Positions 45,126-55,111 of a stretch of DNA of 64,000 bases are shown here, piece by piece. Within the stretch, counting starts at the first letter, position 1. Each line of letters opens with the position of its first letter. This DNA comes from Aristolochia californica. Lineage: Eukaryota > Streptophyta > Magnoliopsida > Piperales > Aristolochiaceae. The stretch spans positions 8,806,501-8,870,500 of the forward strand of contig JARWKL010000008.1 of assembly GCA_029961685.1 (NCBI GenBank), read 5' to 3'. The notes under the pieces are model-generated. The model did not search any database and had not been told where the DNA came from. It saw nothing but the letters and a program-made list of their open reading frames with translations. A program made the position numbers and the translations under genes.

Positions 45126-48100
45126 TCTACCTCCCCATGGAGAAAGAGCTTGTCCTCAAGCTCAAAAGCTGGGTAGATTTGTTTGAAGATGTCCACACGT
45201 TACCATGTTGCAGCATCAGGGTCAGTGTCTGTCCACTGAATGAGAATCTCCCAATGGTCATTGGTCAGCCGCGCGCATAACATTGTAGCTGGGTTAAGAA
45301 TAACCTCACCATTATCAACCGGTGGTAGGAATGGAGTGGATGTAGGTTGTGCTCCGGAATGCCGCTTCAAAAGAGAAACATGAAACACATCATGAATTTT
45401 GGTTGTGTTCTGTAATTTGAGTTGATAGGCGACTGGTCCCACGCGTCGAAGAATGGGAAACAGCCCAAAAAATTAGGGAGAGAACTTATGACGTGGAGGT
45501 CCCGCAAGAGACTGCTGACGGTAGGGCTGGAGGCGTAGCCACACATACTCCCCAACCTCAAAAGAGACCTCACAGTGGCCTTTGTCGTATACATCCTTCA
45601 TTCGAGCTTAGGCACGTCGTAGCCGTTCTGTGATATTCTGTAGCAGCAGATCCCGGTCTATGAGTGCCTGATCAATCGCGTCCATGCAGGTGGACCCTGG
45701 GTTGTACGAGAGAAGGCGAGGTGGATCCCGGCCATATATAACCAGGAAAGGAGTGGATTGCAAGGCAGAGTGGAATGAAGTGTTGTAATATTATTTAGCC
45801 CACAGAAGCCATTGAACCCATTGTCGCAGATGATCCCCCACCAAGCACCATCTCGATGGTGCGGTTCACCACCTCAGTCTGCCTGTCTGTCTGTGGATGA
45901 TAGACAGAGGAGAACTTCAATTTTGTCCTACTCAAGCGAAACAGTTCCTGCCAAAAGGTGCTCGTGAAAACTGCATCTCTGTCACTCATAATGGATTCTG
46001 GAATGCCATGTAAGCGGACTATCTGCTCCAAGAAGATGGAGGAGAACTTCAATTTTGTCCTACTCAAGCGAAACAGTTCCCGCCAAAAGGTGCTCGTGAA
46101 AACTGCATCTCTGTCACTCATAATGGATTCTGGAATGCCATGTAAGCGGACTATCTGCTCCAAGAAAGTTTGAGCAACCCATGTTGCTGTATGAGGATGA
46201 GCCATCGGTATAAAATGCCCGTACTTGGAGAATCTATCAACCACTACAAAAAGTACGGATTTGCCGGCAGACAAGGGTAGGCCTTCCACAAAATCCATTG
46301 AAATGTCGGCCCAAACCTACGTTGGAAGGGCCAAAGGCTGGAGAAGACCGGCTGGACTCAAGTGCTTGGCTTTGTTGAGCTGGCATACCTGACAGTCGCC
46401 CACATAAGTCGCAATAGAGGGTTTCATGGCTTGCCAGTAAAAATCAACTTAAATTCTGTGCAAGGTCTTCTGGATCCCCTCGTGTGTACTGTCATGGTAG
46501 GCCGAGAGAATAGCTGGAATCAACTCGGACTCAGGTGGAAGGAAAATCCGTTACTTGTAATAAATAAGTGAATCCTTGATGGACCACTTCAAATTCATTG
46601 TCCCTTCTGCGATCTTCTGATGCAGTTCCTGTAGTGCAGGGTTATTGGCATGTGCGTCTCGCACCAAGTACAGAATGAGAAATCTCAGTTGGCTGATAGA
46701 ATAGACCAACTACTGATCTTCAAAACACCGTGACAAGGCATCTGCCACCTTATTTAATCTTCCCGCATGATACTCCATCGAGAAGTCAACACCCAAAAAC
46801 TTACTGATCCAGTGCTGTTGTGGCGATGTCGTCAAACGTTGTTCTAGTAGGAATTTAAAGCTATAGTGATCCGTGCGTAGGAGAAAAGCTTGGCCCCAGA
46901 GATAAGGCCTCCAATGTTGGACCGCTTTGGCCAACCTAATCAATTCGCGCTCATAGGCTGCCAGCTTGTGATGACGGTCTGTCAACTGTCTGCTAAAATA
47001 CGCAATAGGATGGCCCAGCTGCTGTAAAACGGCACCAATACCCACGCCCAAAGAGTCGCACTCTACCACGAACAATTCGTCAAAGTTGGGAAGCTGTAAT
47101 ACTGGCACAGATGCGAGGTCAGCTTTGAGTGCCACAAACGATGTGGTGGCCCCCTCATTCCAAATAAAGGAATTTTTCTTGAGTAAACTCGTCAATGGTG
47201 CTGCCACTGGGCCATAGTTCTGAATAAATTTGCGGTAGAAGCCCACAAGACCCAAAAAACCCCATAATGCAGAACACGACAGTGGCTGCGGCCACTCGTG
47301 AATAGCTCGGATCTTCTCGGGATCCACCGTAACCCCCTCATGTGAGATAATGTGTCCCAGAGACCCCACATGTGAAGCTGCAAAAGCATGCTTAGAATCT
47401 TTTAAATAGAGCTGGTGTGCTCTTAACAAGTCGAAAACAATCCTCACGTGTGCCAAGTGCTCCTCAATCGACTTCTTATATATCAAAATATGATAAAAAA
47501 ATACAAGACAATATTTTCGAAGATAGGGGCTAAATACCTCATTCATCAAAGCTTGAAAAGTGGAGGGTGCATTGGATAACCCGAACGGCATGATGACGAA
47601 CTCAAAGTGGCCATGGTGCGTGCGGAATGTTGTCTTCTCGATATCAGAGGGGTGTATCTGGACCTGATGGTATCTCGAATGGAGGTCGAGTTTAGTGAAT
47701 AACCACGACCCATGTAACTCATCCAGAAGCTTATCCACTTCCGGAATTGGGAACTTGTCTTTTACTGTCTGCACGTTCAACTCCCGATAATCCACGCAGA
47801 ACCTCCATGTCCCATCATGTTTCTTCACAAGTAAGACGGGTGAAGAGAACGGGGAGCGGCTAGGGTGAATAAGACCCTGTTTCAACATCTCATGGCAGTG
47901 ATGCTCTATCTCGTCCTTTTGAAGGTGTGGGTAACGGTATGGTCGCACGACCACTCCCTCAGAACCTGGTTTCAGACAGATCCTATGGTCACAGTGCCTC
48001 ATGGGAGGCAACCCAGAAGGCTCCTGGAAGAGGTCAAAGAACTCCTCAACCAGACCATCACTAGTACTGTCAGGCTGATCCTGTGTCTGCAAAGTGTACA

Positions 48101-48602
48101 TGCGGTGGGCCCTGTCCACCTGACAGCCCTGTAAGAGCACCCGACTTTCGGCCAAATCAAAGCTCATGGTTAAAGCCGAAAAGTCCCACAGAATGGGCCC
48201 CAACGTTTGTAACCATTTAATGCCTAATACCATATCAAATCCCGCTAGGGGAATAACAAAAAATTCCGCATTAAATGAATTAAATCCAATGGAAAAAGTT
48301 ATCACCTTACTAATCCCATAGCTAGGGACCTTCTCTCTATTGGCCACTGAGACGGTGGTTGTCGGATGAGTGTGTATCTGGAGCTGGAGATGTTGTGCGG
48401 CTATCAAACTCAAAAAATTGTGTGTACTCCCCGGGTCGACTAGTCCCACCAGTTCTCGGTCGATAACATGAGCTCGGACTTGCATTGTAGTAGGCGATTT
48501 CTGCCCCGTAATAGCATGCAAGGATATCTCTGGTGGTTCCTCCTCAATAATATCCTCTGGCTCCTCTGGATCCTTTGAATCCTTCACCTCGAGCCCAAAC
48601 AA
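45126..48602 (-). pseudogene. pol: Chromovirus J pol with 630-codon open frame
   Basis: 48602-46710 is an uninterrupted frame covering protease (LVDPGSTHNFL, Ser changed to Pro), RT and RNase H. Despite the open frame, the RT active site reads FFYHILIY instead of FFDDILIY (codons at 47490-47495), so both catalytic Asp are lost. Integrase follows at about 45800-46480 with a 44-codon in-frame duplication around [12 protein letters not shown]. The chromodomain-like end is at about 45180-45290. Stops are concentrated in integrase and beyond. A Cys/His knuckle (CDEQYRVGHQCK) lies just upstream of the ORF. Confidence 0.93.
45907..46170 (-). repeat. 132-bp in-frame duplication in J integrase
   Basis: Two adjacent copies (45907-46038 and 46039-46170) differ at very few positions. 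Each encodes [20 protein letters not shown] and the following residues to KLKFSS, 44 residues in total, so the second catalytic Asp is present twice. Confidence 0.9.
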
Positions 48603-48660
48603 TCATTTACATTGGTGTCCAACCCGATACTGCTCATCGCAGTTATAACATAGATTTTTG

Positions 48661-48734
48661 GACCTAAAATTGAAATAAAATAAAGTAAATTAAAGAAAAA
48701 CAACTAAAATAATAATGTTATTGCATGCATAACA
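48661..48734 (-). repeat. Truncated 3' LTR of L
   Basis: GACCTAAAATTGAAATAAAA to GCATGCATAACA matches the end of 52234-52595 with few differences. Its other roughly 290 bp are replaced by chromovirus J sequence. Confidence 0.85.
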
Positions 48735-49119
48735 TTAAACGCCATGGAAGAACGAGCTTGTCCTCAAGCTCGAAAGAAGGGTCTATATGCCGACATCTCC
48801 ACCTGTGCCCAAGTAGCATCCGCGAGCGCTATGGTTGCCCTCTGGACGCCCAAAAACTGAAGCAGCCACCTAGAGAAAGATTTTTTTTTCAACTGTAGAA
48901 AAGCGTGTCAAATGTCACTACATCTTGCCCAACAGCAACGCTGCCCTCCCTCAGTCCTAGACTGGTGTGAAAGAGCCCCTCACGGCGGCCCCCGCCCCTA
49001 TTGGCAAAGTTGCACTTCCTACCCATTGCCAGCATCGCAGCAACAACATCCAGACCAGCCCCTTGGGAAGGAGTAGATGCAGCAGCACTGACCTGCTCTA
49101 GTTGCTGCACCAAGAAACA
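48735..49119 (-). pseudogene. Chromovirus pol tail and linker in L
   Basis: Reading toward the LTR, the last residues resemble the chromovirus C-terminus: ADATWAQVEMSAYRP followed by ELEDKLVLPW. The stretch to its right (about 48889-49113) has an open frame with AAASTPSQGAGLDVVAAML that I do not recognise; it lies between the nucleolin-like segment and the pol tail. The presence of the tail shows that L descends from an autonomous chromovirus and was not assembled around an unrelated LTR pair. Confidence 0.6.
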
Positions 49120-49640
49120 GTAATAGACCCCCTAGCCTTAGCTGCTGGCTTACTGATCTTAGATGCTGGAACTTCATCATCACCAGAATCACTCTCAGAT
49201 TCAGAGCTGCTAGCTGGTTTTGTGTTCTTCAAGTTTTCAGCAGATCCATTTTTGAGACAACAGAGGATGGTTTCTTTGAAAGAACAGCAGCTTTAGAAAC
49301 AACCTCCTCTTCTTCGTATTCAGACGAACTATCCTCTAAGCTGCTTGTCTCTTGCTTCGTTTTAGGCACAACTTCAAAAACAGGTTTTCCTTTCTTGCTA
49401 CCCTTCTGCACCTGAATTGTAGCCTCTACTTCTCGTTTATTCTTTTTGGCAGTAACCTATTTCTCAAGTGCTGCCTCTGCTTCCCTCTTACTCTTCTTTG
49501 CAGATAGTGCTGGAGAAACTTCCATGGGAGTTGCAGCAACATTTGCAAAAGAACCCTTCAGACCTTTCTCCTTCCTTGCCCGTGCAGGAATTCTTCCAAG
49601 CTCACCTCCCGACATGCCATTCCCAGCACTAACATTTGGG
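49120..49640 (-). pseudogene. Captured nucleolin-like segment
   Basis: The frame that leaves the beta-galactosidase piece continues into a Lys/Arg/Ala-rich stretch (SAKKSKREAEAALEK, a TAG where Gln is expected at 49457-49459, VTAKKNKREVE). Acidic/Ser blocks follow (SSLEDSSSEYEEEE, then ASSSESESDSGDDEVPASK after a frame shift near 49230). Alternating basic and acidic Ser-rich blocks of this kind are typical of the N-terminus of plant nucleolin, which acts in rRNA gene chromatin and ribosome assembly. No RNA-binding domains are present. The identity is likely but less certain than for the GH35 part; another nucleolar acidic protein is possible. Confidence 0.5.
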
Positions 49641-50757
49641 GCCTTGAAAACAAAATCGTATTTTCCATACGCAAGTCCATATTGAGAGCCAACAAATTTT
49701 CCATTGAAGAATGCATGCAAGACATGTCCACTAGAGGTCACCCTCAGTGTCACTTCGTTGTTGAAGATTGGATTGCTCTTATCAATCCACACATGAGTCA
49801 TGTACCAAAAATAGTCACTGACATCTCCGGTGACTGTGATTTGGTCAATGAGACGAGAGGCTATGAAAGAATCATGGCCAGCCCAGCCTTTACGAACCTC
49901 AGCTAGACGTTCAGGTCTCCACACCCACCTCAATTGCTCAGGCTGATCCATTGCCATGGTAGGCTGCTTGACCTTCACTGAAGTCGGAGTGCTTACCTTT
50001 GCTGTGTTGTATACTTCTGCGGAGCAATCGGGCAAAATGCTAACAGACCATGCAGGTACCAAGTATTGGTTTCCATGGAAAGTGATGGTGGCATCAGTTG
50101 TTGTGTTCACATTGCACAAGAAAGCCACAAAAGACCTTCTTCAGTGGACACAGTGGCAGCAACTCCATTGCCCATGTCAGTGGTTACATTATCACCGTGA
50201 GTGAGAACTCTCTCCCTAGACGGAATGACTGCATGAAGTTCCTTCAAGTGACCCCATATAGGCTGATTCAAGTGACTGTATTCATCAAGGTGTGCATCAT
50301 AGTCATAGGATGTGGAGATATATGGACCTCCTACTATTCGCCCAAATTTTGTGCCACCATGGTACATGTAATAGTTTTGGAAGATTCCACCAGTCTGGAA
50401 GAACCTTACCACAATGAAGGCCACATATGCCGCCCTCCTGTGTGGGTCATGCTCTCCCCAAGCCTTGAACCAGCCAGTCCACTTCTTAATTCACATCTTC
50501 GGAGTGAAGTTGTCACAATACCATCCATTGCAAGCGTTGATCATTGGAACAGGAGCATCTGCTTGCTGGCACATAATCCATGGGATGCTTATATCGAATG
50601 AGTCAGCCATGGATGCACACCACTGAAGATTCTTCTTCCCAACTTCTCCGTAGTATGTCTGAACGTTTCTGTATTCATTCTCAATCTGAACGAGAATGAT
50701 GGGACCTCCTTGTGAAGCGAACAGTTGTTCCTGCTTCATCATGTCCACTATCAAAGT
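49641..50757 (-). pseudogene. Captured GH35 beta-galactosidase fragment
   Basis: Plant GH35 enzymes remove galactose from cell-wall polysaccharides. The fragment starts VDMMKQEQLFASQ and contains the family signature GGPIILVQIENEY (about 50670-50710). It continues through PWIMCQQADAPVPMINACNG, WTGWFKAWGE, GGIFQNYYMYHGGTKFG and STSYDYDAHLDEY to PAWSVSILPDC, DYFWYMTHVWIDKS and SGHVLHAFFNGK. These regions are present in the family order across about 1.1 kb with no intron-like gap, whereas plant genes of this family have many introns, pointing to capture from spliced RNA. The segment with the nucleophile (usually WTENWTGWF) has a stop and Lys in place of Glu, and there is a frame shift near 50120. 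It lacks the N-terminal and C-terminal parts. It cannot be an active enzyme. Confidence 0.93.
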
Positions 50758-51460
50758 GGTGAAGTTTTACATTTCGTTAACATCCCATTGTCTGTTCTAA
50801 GCACCATACCAGGCATTTGATGCAGCCAAGAATTAAACCCAACATTGTCATGTAGATCCAGAACAAACTCACTATTGCTGGTCCCATCAATAGAAAAACA
50901 ATTCATCCACAGAATTAAGTCAACCCTGCTCTGGATACCCAACAAAAGTTTATCACCAACAGGCACTAGTTGAATAATTTTGACTAATAGTGGACGAGCA
51001 TCATACAATTCATCCAAAAAAATTAACACACTAGTTTTAAAGGGACTGTTACTGCTGGAACAATGACCAAAACCAGCCACTCTGATGCAGTGTATATCCA
51101 CAACTAAATAATTCGTCCCAGAAAATGGATATAATTCCTCCACAAACAAAATGTCAGCACCCCGTTGTCAAATTGACTACCCAAAAGAATTCTACCTCCC
51201 TTCAGCAAAGAATATGAAATAGGTCTTGCATCCCTGCGTGCAACAGAAATTGAAAGAGGCACAAGGCTGCTAGTCTCAGCCGTATAGAAAGAAAACAACC
51301 TCCAACAAAAATTTCGTGGCCGAACAGCATACACGGGATCTAGAAATTTAAACCCCACAACGTCAATTGGACCACTCGCATTCGCACAAGTACTGTGCTC
51401 ATCCACAAAAAAACAAAGCCCCTCAAAAAAAAATTATGAGACACTTACCCCCCTCAATTT
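50758..51460 (-). pseudogene. Unidentified, possibly captured coding segment in L
   Basis: Two overlapping minus-strand frames (51406-51104 and 51149-50751) have protein-like composition with few stops: FKFLDPVYAVRPRNFCW, SVARRDARPISYSLLKGGRI, then VAGFGHCSSSNSPFK, VGDKLLLGIQSRVDLILWM and DLHDNVGFNSWLHQMPGM. I cannot assign a family. It lies directly upstream of the GH35 piece, so it may be a third captured transcript or coding sequence of the element itself. It is not gag or pol of any lineage seen in this window. Confidence 0.35.
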
Positions 51461-52220
51461 GGAACTTGGGTAGGCTCTGGTTTGCCGAGAAGTGGATTGC
51501 GAGTGGAAGGTTGTGGCCGGAAGTCACATCCCACAGGACATGTTTCCGACAGAGCCTCCTCTGTGTTCGATGGCGAAGGGCAGCCCTTTGGGGCTTCGCT
51601 GCTTGTTTCCTGGTTGGAACAATCGTTGAAAGATTTGCTTGCCATGAGCAAAAGTTGTTTGAGTTCGGAATTTCTGGGTCCCATTGCCCTGCTCGGGATT
51701 TTTGTGCGTGACGTTCCTGCTCGGAGATTTTCCTTGTCCCCAATTTCGGAATTGAGGTCGCCCCCAAATCGTCCAGTGCCGACGATTTTGGAATTTCCCT
51801 TATTCGGATTTGTATTACCTCCCCGCTGTTTGGCTTTGGATTTCCCTGCGTCTTCAGTTTAGAAAGACGTATGGCGTCCATTGGCAAAGGATTTGATGCC
51901 AAACCCCATTCTGGATTTTTTGACGAAGGGTGTGTTGTATACCCTTCCGTTTCGGAATTTCTGAATCCCAAAATTCGAAGGTCGCCACCGCTGGAGATAC
52001 AGAGAGGTCTCCAATTGCTTGCTTCTCCTGCCTGTCCGAGCCAGCATCTTGAGCGAGATCCCTCTTAATTTTAGAAACTTCAATTGCAACAATTTCAATG
52101 GAAGATTCATACGATATGCGTATTTCTCCCATATCTTTGCATACCTTTTCCATTCAATCGCATACCACATCCAGAATAATCCATCCTTTTGGGGAAAATG
52201 AATAGCCCATTGTGTTCCTA
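51461..52220 (-). other. Leader region of L, Ser/Pro/Asn-rich frames
   Basis: After the primer site, the element-sense strand has overlapping open frames in all three phases (up to 182 codons), with repeated FRNSE/IPNS-like motifs. It could be a diverged gag N-terminus or captured DNA. No gag domain or zinc knuckle is visible. Confidence 0.3.
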
Positions 52221-52233
52221 CTCTGATACCAGT

Positions 52234-52595
52234 TGTTATGGTCCCAGATCTGACACGTGAAGAAGACGATGATGATGAATAGGAATGAGATGATTGAGCT
52301 TTGAAGGAAGCTCGACCTGGATCTCAAAGGGAGAATCTGACCTATTTACTCAAAGCTTACTCTAAATTAACTTCAATACTCAATGCTTGTCCTTCTTATT
52401 ACTCTTACCCCTTAAATAGGGTTCACCCTGTTAGGGTTTAATAAAATATTACAAAAATATCCCTATGAATAAAATATTCCATAAATATCCCTATGAATAA
52501 ATAATTCAAAAAATCCCTTGTGACCTAAAACTGAAATAAAATAAAGTAAATTAAAGAAAAATAACTAAAATAATAATGTTATTGCGTGCATAACA
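52234..52595 (-). repeat. 5' LTR of element L
   Basis: 362 bp, plus-strand ends TGTTATGGTCC and GTGCATAACA. It resembles chromovirus LTRs at its gag-side end but lacks the ATG-containing VTRSM codons seen in C, D, G, I and J. Its insertion interrupts the LTR of K. Confidence 0.88.
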
Positions 52596-53127
52596 TGATC
52601 ATGCACGTAAAAGAATTAACACCCTAACCCTTCTATACTCCGAAAGGGGTTTAGAATGACCTCTTGAATTGCACTCCAGTCTAGCAATCCGAAAGTCTCC
52701 TTCTTGCAGCAAGGCCCTTCCCCTCTTCCTGATTTCCGTGAAAGAGGTAGGGTTCTTCTTCTTGCTTGGAAAAGAGAGATTAACTCTCCTCTCTTCTCTC
52801 ACGATCACACCAGGTCTCCCCCAACGTCACCACAAGAACAATGCACGTCAAGGACCCAAAGATAGGAGCTCGAGCAGGGATCTCTCTACTCTAAATTAAC
52901 CTAATTCCAGACTTACTTTATTTCTCTTTCTTTAACCCTTAAATAGGGTATTTCACGCCATGATAGTTTAGGGCTATAAATCCCAGCTATACCCCTACGT
53001 CCAAGCTTATTACATAATCAATGAAAATTTAACTAAAAGCAACATAAAAAATGAAAGTTAAATTAAATGACTCAGTGAGGCATTGTCTCCTCCTCTGATG
53101 ACTCGGTGTGCTATTGAGTCCATAACA
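52596..53127 (-). repeat. Partial 3' LTR of chromovirus K
   Basis: It ends GAGTCCATAACA on the plus strand. It shares with C the reversed stretches of the TGACTCGGTGTGCTATTGAG end and the AAATAGGGTATTTCA middle. The distal end is missing left of 52596. Confidence 0.9.
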
Positions 53128-55111
53128 TCTACCTCCCCTTGGAGAAAGATCTTGTCCTCAAGCTCGTAAGCTGGATAGACCTATTTGAAGGTCTCTAACC
53201 GCTCCCATGTAGCTGCCTCTAGGTCTGTAGTGGTCCACTACACGAGAATGTCCCACTGATCATCGGTCAAATGAGCCCATAACACCGCGTAGGGTGTCAG
53301 CATGACGTGGCCCTTGTCAACTGGAGGAAGGAATGGAGGGGAAGTAGGTGGCACCCCCTTGTGTGGTTTCAAGAGTGAGACATGAAACACATCATGCAGT
53401 TTTGCCGTGTCAGTCAGTTGTAGTTGATAGGCCACCTGCCCTATGCTCTGAATAATGGCAAAAGGCCCAAAGTACCTGGGGGAGAGCCTATGGCGCGACG
53501 GCCCTGCAATGGACTGCTGCCGGTACTATCGTAGGCGTACCCAAACATAGTCCACTACCTCGTAAGAAACATCCCTGTGTCCCTTGTTGTATGCACTCGA
53601 CATCCGGTCTCGAGCCCACTGTAGAAGGTCTGTAATAGTCTTTAACACCTAATCACGATCCATTAGTGCCTCATCAATGGTGTCCATGCGGGTGGAGCCT
53701 CAGGTATAAGAGAGAAGCCGTGGGGGATCCCTCCCACAAAGAATCCAGAAATGAGATGACTGCAAGGCCGAGTGGAACAAAGTGTTGTAACAGTATTCTG
53801 CCCATGGTAGCTACTGAACCCATTGTTTCGGTCGATCTCCAACAAAGCACCTAAGATACATTTTGATGCTTCGATTAACCACCTCGGTTTGGCCATCCGT
53901 TTGAGGATGATATGCGAACGAAAAATTTCAATTTTGTGCCACTCAGTCAAAAAAGTTTCCTCCAGAAAGTACTCGTGAATACTGCATCCCGATCACTGAC
54001 AATAGATTCTAGGATGCCATGTAATCGGACAATATGCTCCAGGAAAGTATGGCCACTCAAGCTGCCGTGTAGGGATGCACCATTAGAATAAAATGACCAT
54101 ACTTGGAGAACCGATCCACCACCACGAACAAAACTGATTTCCTGGCTAAAAGGGGAAGACCCTCCACAAAGTCCATCGAAATATCTACCCATACCTGAGT
54201 AGGAAGGGTGAGAGGCTGTAGAAGTCCCGCGGGACTCAAATGCTCGGTTTTGTTTCATTGACACACCTGACATGCGGAGACATATGTGGCAATGGTAGTC
54301 TTCATAGCCTGCCAATAGAAATATGCCCGAAGATGCAACAACGTTTTCTTTAACCCCTCATGGGTCGAATCATGATAAGCCAGGAAAATGGCTTGAATCA
54401 ACTCGGACGTGGGAGGAAGGTAAATATGTTGTTTATAACAAATGAGTGAATCCTGTATTGAACACTTAGAATCCATCTTCCCCTCTGTAATCTGTCTGTG
54501 CATCTCCTGTAGTGCTGGAAGTGTGACATGTGCATCCCGCACTATGTCGAGGATGAGAAAACGAGGCTGGCTGACTGCATATATGAGCTGCTGGTGTTCA
54601 AAACACATGGACAAGGCATTTGTTGCCTTGTTTAAGCTCCTCGCACGATACTCAATCAAGAAATCGAACCCCATCAACTTATTGATCCAATGCTTCTGAG
54701 GTGAAGTAGTGAGGCGCTGCTCAAGTAAGAACTTGAGACTATAATGATCAGTACGGATGAGAAAAGAACGACCCCATAAGTAAGGCCTCCAGTGTTGGAC
54801 CGCCTTGGCCAACCCGATTAACTCTCATTCATATGCAGCCAATTTATGATATGTCGACTGAAATAAGCAATGGGGTGTGTGTGCTGTTGTAACATGGCCC
54901 CAATGCCCCCACCAGAAGCGTCGCATTCCACCACAAATAAGGCTTCAAAATGCGGAAGCTGTAAAACAAGTGTAGATGCAAGAGCACCTTTAAGAGCATC
55001 AACGGACTATGTGGCCTCCCCGGTCCACTGAAAGGAATTCTTTTTGAGGAGGTTTGTTAAAGGTGCTGCCAAAGGACCATAATTCTAAATAAATTTTTGG
55101 TAATAGCCTGC
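53128..55111 (-). pseudogene. pol: Chromovirus K partial pol
   Basis: Reading leftward from 55111: a piece of the RT/RNase H link, RNase H (HWRPYLWGRSFLIRTDHYSL near 54755-54800), H-H-C-C zinc site (HDSTHEG, CQVC near 54255-54370), and integrase with SMDFVEGLP and [12 protein letters not shown] (54057-54239) and [12 protein letters not shown] (about 53960). The chromodomain-side end is QLTDTAKLHDVFHVSLLKPH (53340-53435). Stops and frame shifts are frequent. The RT catalytic part is not in the window. Confidence 0.9.

Larger units (their letters stand above)
44243..48660 (-). mobile_element. Chromovirus J, 5' part deleted
   Basis: Minus-strand element with 3' LTR 44243-45125 (883 bp), reversed polypurine tract TCTACCTCCCCAT beside it, and pol up to a zinc knuckle at about 48600-48655. 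Gag and the 5' LTR are missing: at about 48660 the sequence passes directly into a fragment of the LTR of L. The LTR start TGTGGACTCAATAGCACACC links it to the C/K family. Confidence 0.92.
48661..52595 (-). mobile_element. Gene-capturing non-autonomous LTR element L
   Basis: The right LTR (52234-52595) is complete and has a reversed tRNA-Met primer site beside it (52221-52231). The left LTR survives only as 48661-48734, a 74-bp stretch homologous to 52522-52595. Between them, gag-pol is absent except for a short chromovirus pol tail at about 48760-48890. The interior is made of a GH35 beta-galactosidase fragment, a nucleolin-like fragment and unidentified sequence, all on the element's coding strand. 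Right flank is TGATC; the left flank is lost in a deletion. Confidence 0.85.
52596..55111 (-). mobile_element. Chromovirus K, cut by L and B
   Basis: Minus-strand relative of C. The 3' LTR survives as 52596-53127 (homologous to about two thirds of the LTR of C, broken by the insertion of L). The reversed polypurine tract CTACCTCCCC follows, then pol to 55111, where Athila B inserted. The rest of pol, gag and the 5' LTR should lie to the right of B, beyond the window. Confidence 0.9.

Noticed and set aside
50098..50601. Plus-strand ORF of 167 codons opposite the GH35 piece
   Set aside because: It is the antisense shadow of beta-galactosidase coding sequence; the minus strand carries the family motifs.
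49120..50757. A functional host beta-galactosidase gene
   Set aside because: Both ends are missing, there are no introns, a stop and a Lys replace the nucleophile region, a frame shift is present, and the piece lies between the LTRs of L.
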